Source: Streptantibioticus_A sp037034305 (lineage in GTDB: Bacteria; Actinomycetota; Actinomycetes; Streptomycetales; Streptomycetaceae). Taken from it: a stretch of DNA of 64,000 bases. The notes below the pieces were generated by a model that ran no database searches, was not told the origin of the DNA, and was given only the letters and a program-made list of their open reading frames with translations. The position numbers were made by a program, and so were the translations under genes. Positions 17,120 through 24,800 of the stretch are shown in pieces (the first letter of the stretch is position 1; every line of letters starts with the position of its first letter). The stretch spans positions 62,001-126,000 of the forward strand of contig JBAGJY010000013.1 of NCBI GenBank assembly GCA_037034305.1. The letters run 5' to 3'.

Positions 17120-17218
17120 CGACATCCTCTCGTCTGGTAAGACGTCAGGGCGCGTGCCAGGCCCACGCGTTCCGCTGTCGGACGCGCGCGTGCTGCTGGA
17201 ACACCCGTCCCGACAAGC

Positions 17219-18007
17219 TCACGCATTCCAGCGCATCGATGACTTCCCGACAAGGGGGTAATCGCGCAGATGTGCCCGGACCAGCTCCACGACGCGGTCC
17301 AGCTGCGGTACGAGGTAGAAGTGGCCGCCGTCCAGGGCGTGGCTGCGGAACGCGGCGGTGGTCAACCGCCGCCACTGATTGACCGATTCGGCCTCGACGG
17401 AGGTGTCCTGACGTCCCGTCAGCGCGATGATCGGCACGTCGAGCGGTGGCCGCCGCGCCGCGGGGCGGTGGGAGTCGAGCAGCAGGTAGTCGTTGCGCAG
17501 TACCGGCAGGAACAGCTCCCTTGCCAGCGGCTGGTCGAAGATCTCCATCGGCGTACCGCCGTGCCGCCGCAGCGACTCCAGGATCTCCTCGTCGGTGCGG
17601 GGCCGCGGCGGCCCATCGGGCGCCGGCCCGCTGCCGGGTGCCCGTCGCGCGGAGACGAACAGCGCGTCCAGCCGCAGACGGCCGGTCAGCGCCACAGCGG
17701 TCTCGTACGCGATGGTGGCGCCCATGCTGTGGCCGAACAGGGCGGTGCCGCCAGGCGCGTTGCCGGTGGACAGGAGTGCGGCGGCTGTCTCCGCCACCAC
17801 CGCGTCCAGATCACTGACCAGCGGCTCGGCCATCCGCGACTCCCGCCCCGGGTACTGGACGATCCGCACCTCGACGTCCGGGCCGAACCGCTCACCCCAC
17901 GCCCGGTAGAAGTTGGCTCCGCCGCCCGCGTGCGGAAAGACGACGAGTCGGCGCACGGCGGTGGGCCTGGGGGACGGGATCACCAGGCAGTCGGGGGTGG
18001 TGGTCAT
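17219..18007 (-). CDS. Type II (external) thioesterase
   Basis: A 262-residue alpha/beta hydrolase from ATG at 18007, with GGAG upstream. It shows the family sequence RLVVFPHAGGGANFYRAW near the N-terminus, the nucleophile in FGHSMGA (about residue 99), an acidic residue in ALTGRQDTSVEAE and the catalytic His in ALDGGHFYL. These enzymes remove stalled or wrong acyl groups from carrier proteins of PKS or NRPS assembly lines. No assembly line is in this window, so it is either a stand-alone editing enzyme serving a distant cluster or the edge of a dispersed set. It follows the TetR gene in the same direction with a 115-base gap. Confidence 0.88.
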   Translation of the reverse strand: MTTTPDCLVIPSPRPTAVRRLVVFPHAGGGANFYRAWGERFGPDVEVRIVQYPGRESRMAEPLVSDLDAVVAETAAALLSTGNAPGGTALFGHSMGATIAYETAVALTGRLRLDALFVSARRAPGSGPAPDGPPRPRTDEEILESLRRHGGTPMEIFDQPLARELFLPVLRNDYLLLDSHRPAARRPPLDVPIIALTGRQDTSVEAESVNQWRRLTTAAFRSHALDGGHFYLVPQLDRVVELVRAHLRDYPLVGKSSMRWNA

Positions 18008-18122
18008 GCCGCGTTCGCTCCTCCGTGAAGTACCTGGCGTGGGACGGGAGACGGCGTGTCCCACCACCGACATCCTCACCTGAAGGCCTGGTTGGGGCAC
18101 GCGGTTTGCGGTCAGCGGTCTG

Positions 18123-18764
18123 TCAGGAGCGCTCGGTGTTGATGCCGGTGAACAGCCAGTGCAGGGCTTGGCCGAAGAGTTCCTGCGAGACGCGGTCGGG
18201 GTCGATGCGCCGCTGGCGGACCAGTCCGATGAACAGCGCCGCCACCACCGTGGCCACGTCCTCGACGGGGCCGCCGTCGGGCGCGCCGTGTCGGGTCATG
18301 GCCGCGCCGACCAGGCCTTCCAGAGCCTGGCGCGATTCGCGCACCGAGGCCGCCATCGCGTCCATCACCTGCGGGTTGCGGATCGCGTAGAGCCAGAACT
18401 CGGCCTGCAGCGCGGCGAATTCGATGTCCTTGTCGGCGACGTCGACCAGCAGCCGCCCCAGTTCGGTGACCGCCTGCGCGGAGTCCGCCCCGTGGGCGTC
18501 CAGGGCCTGGGCGGCTGCCGCCAGGCGGTCTCGCCTGCGGTCCGACAGCAGCTCCAGGAAGAGCGCTTCCTTGCTGCTGAAGTTCGAGTACAGCGCGCCC
18601 GTGGAGAAGCCCGCCGCCTCGGCGATCTCCTCCACCGAGGCACCGGTGAAGCCCTTGCGGGCGAAGGTCCGCGCCGCCGCGTCCAGCAGCAGGGCGCGGG
18701 TGCGGGCCTTGGTCTCGGCCCTGGTGAGCCGCCGCCGCACCGGTTCCTCAGGCTGTGCATCCAT
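18123..18764 (-). CDS. TetR family transcriptional regulator
   Basis: A 213-residue protein starting at ATG 18764. Residues 15-65 hold the TetR helix-turn-helix (TRALLLDAAARTFARKGFTG, then EIAEAAGFSTGALYSNFSSK). The helical ligand-binding half follows. It is divergent from the ferredoxin/reductase/P450 operon. Two inverted copies of ATTCAGATAGTG flank the shared promoter region (18777-18846), so it very probably represses both directions and responds to a substrate of the P450. Confidence 0.92.
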   Translation of the reverse strand: MDAQPEEPVRRRLTRAETKARTRALLLDAAARTFARKGFTGASVEEIAEAAGFSTGALYSNFSSKEALFLELLSDRRRDRLAAAAQALDAHGADSAQAVTELGRLLVDVADKDIEFAALQAEFWLYAIRNPQVMDAMAASVRESRQALEGLVGAAMTRHGAPDGGPVEDVATVVAALFIGLVRQRRIDPDRVSQELFGQALHWLFTGINTERS

Positions 18765-18776
18765 GTCAACGAGGCT

Positions 18777-18846
18777 ATTCAGATAGTGACCGCTACGTCA
18801 AAGCTCGAAAGAGGTGTACAGTCCAAATAGCAGCCACTATCTGAAT
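18777..18846. promoter_or_regulatory. Paired inverted operator sites in the TetR / P450 divergent promoter
   Basis: Arm 1 at 18777-18795 begins ATTCAGATAGTG and ends GCTA. Arm 2 at 18828-18846 is its inverted copy (TAGC then CACTATCTGAAT). The arms match in 16 of 19 positions, and their starts are 51 bases apart. Each arm also contains an imperfect TAG-N6-CTA dyad, so each could bind one regulator dimer. Confidence 0.75.
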
Positions 18847-18930
18847 TGCGTCTGCAATGTCGAGCCCCGTCCGCGCCGGGACGAAGGCCCCGGCCAGCGG
18901 GCAGACGCCGCCCTGCGGAAAGGGAGAACG

Positions 18931-19185
18931 ATGACCACGCAGTCCCCACCGGACACGCTGCGGCTTGTGGTGGACCTGAACCGTTGCCAGAGCTACGGAC
19001 AGTGCGTCCACGCCGCGCCGACGGTCTTCCGGTTCCACGGCGAGGAGTCGCTGGAGTACGACTACGCCCCTGGCGAGGCGGCCCGGCGCGAGGTCGAGCG
19101 GGCCGCCGCCGCGTGCCCGGTCCAGGCCATCGCGCTCGGCGCGGCCACCGAGCCGTCGCCCCTGGCCGCGGGGAGGAAGCGATGA
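18931..19185 (+). CDS. Single-cluster ferredoxin for a cytochrome P450
   Basis: An 84-residue ferredoxin from ATG at 18931 behind AGGGAGAA. Cys19 and Cys25 in RCQSYGQC and Cys62 in ACPVQAI provide three ligands. The position of the usual second cysteine is Tyr22, so a [3Fe-4S] cluster is expected. This is the electron carrier type that serves actinobacterial P450s. Its stop overlaps the start of the reductase gene (ATGA), and the P450 follows, so a complete electron chain is encoded in order. Confidence 0.9.
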   Translation: MTTQSPPDTLRLVVDLNRCQSYGQCVHAAPTVFRFHGEESLEYDYAPGEAARREVERAAAACPVQAIALGAATEPSPLAAGRKR

Positions 19186-20510
19186 GCACCGACCGGATCG
19201 TGGTGGTCGGCGCCTCGCTGGCCGGGCTGCGCGCCGCGGAGGCGCTGCGGGACGAGGGATTCACCGGCGAGCTGACCCTGGTCGGCGACGAACCCCATGA
19301 GCCCTACGACCGCCCTCCACTGTCGAAGGCGGTGCTGTCCGGCTGGCTGCCCAGCGACCACACCGTGCTGCCCCGGCTGCGCGACGTCGACGCGCGCTGG
19401 CTGCTGGGCACCGCCGCGACCGGGCTGGACGTGCCCGGCCGCCAGGTCACGCTGGCCGACGGGCGCCGCGTCCCGTACGACCGGCTGCTGATCGCCACCG
19501 GCAGCCGCGCCCGCCCGTGGCCCGATTCAGCCGGGGGCGGCCTGCGCGGCGTCCACGTACTGCGCGGGCGGGACGACGCCGACCGGCTGCGGGCGGCCCT
19601 GCTCGCCGGTCCCGGCCGGGTGCTGGTCATCGGCGCGGGCTTCACCGGCGGCGAGGTCGCCTCGTCCTGCCGGGACCTGGGACTGGCCGTGACGGTGACG
19701 CAGCGCGGCGCGGCCCCGCTGGCGAGCGCGCTGGGCACGGTGGTCGGCCGCGCCGCCGCCGACTGGTACCGGGACGCCGGGGTGGACCTGCGGCTGGGCC
19801 GCACGGTCCGGGCGCTGGAGGGCGACTCCCGCGGCCGACTGCGGCGCGCGGTGCTGTCCGACGGCAGCACGGTGGACGCCGAGGTGGCCGTCGTCGCCAC
19901 CGGCGCGGTCGCCAACACCGAGTGGCTGGCGCACCACGGTCCGGCCGCCGACGGCAACGGCGTGACCTGCGACGCCACCTGCCGGGTACGCGCCGACGAC
20001 GGCACCGTCGTACCGGACGTCTTCGCCGCGGGCGATGTCGCCCGCTGGCCGCACCCGCGCTACCCCGGGCGGCTGCTGCGGCTCGACCACTGGGACAACG
20101 CCGTATCCCAGGCGCGCACCGCCGCGCACAACATGACCCATGACCCGGTGGACCACCGGCTCCACCAGCCGCTACCGGCCTTCTGGTCCAACCAGTTCGG
20201 GGTCAACTGCAAGTCCGTGGGCCTGCCCGCCGTCGCCGACCAGGTCGTGATCACCCAGGGCTCCCCGGACCAGCGCCGGTTCGTGGCCGCCTACGGGCGC
20301 GCCGGACGGCTGGTGGCCGCCGTGGCGGTCAACTCCCCCCGGGTGCTGGACGGTTACGCGGCGCTCATCGAGGCCGGCGCCGCGTTCCCGCCGCGGCTCA
20401 ACGCCCCGGACGGCCCGCCCCAACTCACCCCCGTGGACGCCGGTTTCCCGCACCGGCCGCCCGCCGGGAACCACACCACCGGCCAACTCGTCCCGACCGC
20501 ACACCGTTAA
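19182..20510 (+). CDS. FAD-dependent ferredoxin reductase
   Basis: A 442-residue flavoprotein translationally coupled to the ferredoxin gene by ATGA. It has an N-terminal FAD-binding GxGxxG-type site (VVVGASLAGLRAAEALRDEG), the PYDRPPLSK motif of rhodocoxin/putidaredoxin reductases, an NAD-binding Rossmann motif VLVIGAGFTGGEVASSCRDL near 150, and the second FAD motif DVFAAGDVARWP near 285. It should pass electrons from NAD(P)H to the ferredoxin encoded upstream and then to the P450. Confidence 0.92.
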   Translation: MSTDRIVVVGASLAGLRAAEALRDEGFTGELTLVGDEPHEPYDRPPLSKAVLSGWLPSDHTVLPRLRDVDARWLLGTAATGLDVPGRQVTLADGRRVPYDRLLIATGSRARPWPDSAGGGLRGVHVLRGRDDADRLRAALLAGPGRVLVIGAGFTGGEVASSCRDLGLAVTVTQRGAAPLASALGTVVGRAAADWYRDAGVDLRLGRTVRALEGDSRGRLRRAVLSDGSTVDAEVAVVATGAVANTEWLAHHGPAADGNGVTCDATCRVRADDGTVVPDVFAAGDVARWPHPRYPGRLLRLDHWDNAVSQARTAAHNMTHDPVDHRLHQPLPAFWSNQFGVNCKSVGLPAVADQVVITQGSPDQRRFVAAYGRAGRLVAAVAVNSPRVLDGYAALIEAGAAFPPRLNAPDGPPQLTPVDAGFPHRPPAGNHTTGQLVPTAHR

Positions 20511-20522
20511 GGGAGCACGCTG

Positions 20523-21734
20523 ATGACCACCACGACGCGGCTTTCGGCCACCGACCTGTTCGCCCAGGTCATGCGGTACGAGAACCGGCCCGACCCGTAC
20601 CCGTACTACGCGCTGATGCGGGAGCGGCCGGTGACCCGCATGGACAACGGGGACTGGCTGGTCAGCGGCCACCAGGAGATCGCCCAGCTGCTGCACGATC
20701 CGCGCATCAGCGCCGACCGGCTCAACCCGCGGGCCGCCAAGCCCGCCCAGCGCAGCCTGCTGGTCCAGGACCCACCGCGGCACGACCGGCTGCGCCGCCT
20801 GGTCACCCAGGAGTTCATCCCGCGGATCACCGGCATGCGCGGCCACATAGCCGAACTGGTCGACCGGCTCCTCGACGCCCACACCAGCTCGGCCCCGGGC
20901 CGACTCGACGTGGTCGCAGACCTCGCCTACCCGCTGCCGGTCACCGTGATCTGCGAACTGCTCGGCGTACCGCGCGAGGACGAGCCGATCTTCGGCTCCC
21001 TCTCCCGTCGGCTCACCCTCGCCCTCGATCCCGTCGAGTCGCCGACCGAGGAGCAGATCCGCGACGCCCAGCAGGCCCGCGACCAACTGCTCGACTACCT
21101 GGAGGGCCTCATCCAGCAGCGCCGGGCCGAGCCGGGTGACGACCTGCTGTCCGCCCTGATGTCCAGCGGGGACGACGAGGGGCCGATGGGCCCGGTGGAC
21201 CTGCGTGTCACCCTCGTACTGCTGCTGATCGCCGGTCATGAGACCACCGTCAACCTGATCGCGAACGGCACCCTCGCCCTGCTGCGCGACCCGGACACGC
21301 TGGCCCGGCTGCGCACCGACCCGGACCTCGCCACCCCGCTGGTGGAGGAGGTGCTGCGGTACGACCCGCCGGTGCAGATGACGGGCCGCAGCGCACTCGC
21401 CGACATCGACATCGCGGGCACCACGATCCCGAAGGGTTCGAGGATCCGCGTCATGCTCGCCGCGGGCAACCGCGACCCTGGCCGCTTTCCCGACCCCGAC
21501 CGCTTCGTCCCCGACCGCCGGGACAACACCCACCTCGGCTTCGGCGGCGGCATCCACTACTGCGTGGGCGCCACCTTGGCCCGCGCCGAAGCCCAGTTGG
21601 CTCTCACCGCACTGGCCCGGCGCCTTCAATCCCCCCGGCTGCTCGCCGACCCGCCCCGCTACCGCGAGAACGCCGCCCTGCGCGGCCCGGAACACCTACC
21701 GGTCGCCTTCGACCGCCTCAACCCGGCCAGCTGA
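20523..21734 (+). CDS. Cytochrome P450
   Basis: A 403-residue soluble P450 from ATG at 20523. The I-helix oxygen-activation motif AGHET is at 237-241, the K-helix ExxR in EEVLRYDPP follows, and the heme ligand is Cys347 in LGFGGGIHYCVG. Length and motifs fit the CYP105/CYP107-like actinobacterial class. The substrate is not predictable. Regulation is probably through the divergent TetR protein. It is the last gene of a ferredoxin-reductase-P450 operon, so the system should be self-sufficient given NAD(P)H. Confidence 0.95.
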   Translation: MTTTTRLSATDLFAQVMRYENRPDPYPYYALMRERPVTRMDNGDWLVSGHQEIAQLLHDPRISADRLNPRAAKPAQRSLLVQDPPRHDRLRRLVTQEFIPRITGMRGHIAELVDRLLDAHTSSAPGRLDVVADLAYPLPVTVICELLGVPREDEPIFGSLSRRLTLALDPVESPTEEQIRDAQQARDQLLDYLEGLIQQRRAEPGDDLLSALMSSGDDEGPMGPVDLRVTLVLLLIAGHETTVNLIANGTLALLRDPDTLARLRTDPDLATPLVEEVLRYDPPVQMTGRSALADIDIAGTTIPKGSRIRVMLAAGNRDPGRFPDPDRFVPDRRDNTHLGFGGGIHYCVGATLARAEAQLALTALARRLQSPRLLADPPRYRENAALRGPEHLPVAFDRLNPAS

Positions 21735-21804
21735 CCCGCGCACTTGGGACACCATCCACCGCCCGTCCCGCTACAGTTTCCGCTGAGGCTGTGGAGAGAC
21801 GGCG

Positions 21805-24800
21805 GTGGGGCAACAGGTGGGGCGTCGGTACTTTGTCGCGTTGGGCAGCGGTCGCTACCGCCACCTCCCGGACGACGAGCAACTGCACCACGTCCCCGCC
21901 GATGTCCGGTCGATGACGGAGCTGTTCACCGGCTTCGGGTACCAGCCGGTGCTGCCCGGCCTCGGTGAGTACGACAGCGCGGAGCAGATCCGGCAGAAGC
22001 TGCGCCACTGGTCGGCCGACGCCGCCCTCACGCCGGACGACGTGGTGGTCCTGTACTTCGCGGGACACGGCGTCGTGGCGGACCGGGACCGGCACTACCT
22101 GATGTGCTGGGACTCGCACGACGAGGACCCGGCGACCACCGCACTGGCCACCGAGGACCTGGTGCGCATCCTGTGCCGTGGTGAACTGCGCCACCTGTTA
22201 CTGGTCCTCGACACATGTTCAGGTGGTGCGGGCGGTGCGGAAGCCGCCTCGCTCGCCCTGCACACCATCGCCTACCGGCACGGCTCCGGGACCTCGACCG
22301 GCCTGTGGTTCCTGGCCTCCGCCCGCCGCAAGGACGTCGCCGAGGACGGCGTGTTCGTCGCCGCCCTCACCGAAGCCGTGCAGACCACCACCAGCCGTAC
22401 CGGGCAGCGCCAGCAGTACCTGGACCTCACCGAACTGGTGAAGGCGGTCAACGAGCGCTGGGAGAGCGAACGGCGCGGGCAGCGCGCCGAGTTGGCCAGC
22501 AGCCTGGTCACCGGTCTGGCGCCGTTCCTGCCCAACGCCGGGTACCGGGAGGAACTCCCGCCCATCGGCACCGATCTCGAGGTGCAGCGCCGGGTGGCCG
22601 AGCGGGACCTGACCGAGCACTTCGGCCCCCGATCGCGCGGCGTGGAGTTCGAGTCCGAACAGGGGCTGTACTTCAGCGGACGCGTTCGTGTGCTGACCGA
22701 GCTGGTGAGCTGGCTGACCGCCGACAACGGTGACGGCAAGGGCAGGGTGGTCACCGGCAGCCCCGGCTGCGGCAAGTCGGCGGTGCTCGGCCGGATCGTG
22801 GCGCTGTCCGCTGGCCAGTACCGGTCCAGGATCGACCTGTCGGACGTCGATCCGGCGACCGTGGTGCCCGAAGGCTGTGTGACGGCCGCCGTCCACGCCC
22901 GCCACAAGCGCCTGGAGGACGTCGTCGAACGGATCGCCTCCGCGCTGGGCGTCGCGGCGGAGGGCACGGCCTCCCTGCTCCAGGAGCTGACCCGGCGCGG
23001 ACGCCAGTCGGCGCCGGTGGTCATCGTGGTGGACGCGGTGGACGAGGCCGGGTCCGACACCGCGGCGGACGCGGGAGGCCACGGTGAACCACGGCGCATC
23101 ACCCGGGAGTTGCTGCGCCCCATGTCGGAGATCCAGGGCGTACGGCTGCTGGTCGGCACCCGCCACGAACTGGTCACCGCGCTGGGTCCCACGTTCGTCT
23201 GCCTGGACCTGGACGAGCCCGACTACCGCGCGGGCACCGAGGACGTCACCGGATACGTCACCAGGGTGCTGCTCGCCCCGGACGAACCCGAAGTCGCCAC
23301 CCCGTACCGCGACCGCCCCGAACTCGCCAGGACGGTCGCCCGGGGCGTGGCCGGCAAGGCCGCGGGCGTCTACCTCTACGCCAGGACCACCGCCCGTACG
23401 CTGCGCTCGGATCGGGACGTGGTGGACGTCTGCCGCCCGGGCTGGGACGAGACGCTGCCGAGCGAGGTCGGAGAGGCGTTCGACGACTATCTCGCCCGCT
23501 TCGGCCCCGACGAGCCACGGGTGCGCAGGATGCTGCTCGCCCTCGCCTTCTCCGAGGGCAAGGGACTGCCGCGCGGCCAGGTCTGGACGACGCTGAGCAC
23601 CCTCATCTCCGGCGTCAACTGCACCGAGGAGGACGTCTCCTGGGCGCTGGACGTCGCCGAGGCGTACATCGCGGAGGTCATCGACGACGACCACCGCTCC
23701 GTCTACCGGCTCTACCACAAGGCCCTGGCCGAGCACCTGCGGGCGACCGCCGACCGGCCGCCGGAGGAGATCCAGCGCCTCGTCGTCCAGGCGCTGCTCT
23801 CCCTCGTTCCGGCGGCGGCCGACGGCAGACGGGGCTGGTTCGCGTCCGCCCCCTACGTACGCCAGCACCTGGCCACCCACGCGAGCGCGGGCGGCAGGCT
23901 CACCGAACTCATCACGGACCCCGGCTTCCTGCTCGCCTGCGAACCGCTCGCCCTGCTGACGGCGTTCGCCTCCGTGGACGGCGAGGGCGCACGGCGGATC
24001 CGCAGCTCCTACGAGCAGATCGCGCACCGGCTCACCCCGGACCGGCCACTGGGCAGCCGGGCCGCCGACCTCCAGCTGTCCGCCCGCCGCTGCGAGGCCG
24101 ACCAGCTCGCCGACCGCATCGACGATCTCGGCATCTGCCTTCCGTGGAGCGCGCGTTGGGCCTGGTGGTCGGCGAGCGGGGTGCACCGGCTGCTGAGCGG
24201 GCACGCCAAGCCGATCGGCTGTGTGGCCGTCGGGAAGCTGGACGGACGGCCCATCGCGGTCACCGGCAGTGCGGACAAGACCGCCAGGATCTGGGACCTC
24301 ACCACCCAGCAGCAGATCGGCGAACCGCTGCGGGTCGGCGTAGCGGTGCGCGCCGTCGCCATCGGCGAACTCGGCCACTACACAGTGGCGTTGACCGGTG
24401 GCGTGGACGGCACGGTCCGGGTCTGGGACCTGTCGGCGGGGCAGGAGTACGGTTCGTCGCTGACCGGGCACACCAACAGCGTCGAGTCCATCGTGATCGG
24501 CGCGCTGGCCGGAAAGGCCGTGGCGCTCACCGCGAGCACTGACGGAACGGCCAGGATGTGGGACCTCACCCACAGAAGACAGCTCGGCGGTGACCTCGCC
24601 GCGCACAGGCGCACGGTGCGCAGCGCCGCACTCGGTGAGCTGGACGGGTTGCCCCTCGCGGCCACCGGAGGGGACGACAAGGCCGTCCACGTGTGGAACT
24701 TCGGCCCGCTGTCCACCGGAGCTGACCCGCTCCTCGACGGCGCTCCCCTCATCGGAGCGGCGGAGGCGGTCACCGCGGTGTCGGTGGGATCGATGGACGC

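Noticed and set aside
14222..17140. A 972-codon forward frame over the secreted protease gene.
   Set aside because: The opposite strand encodes a signal peptide, active-site motifs and beta repeats. The forward frame is Gly/Arg/Val-rich noise.
17219..21734. A polyketide or nonribosomal peptide gene cluster.
   Set aside because: A type II thioesterase and a P450 are present, but no ketosynthase, condensation or carrier domain is found in 64 kb.
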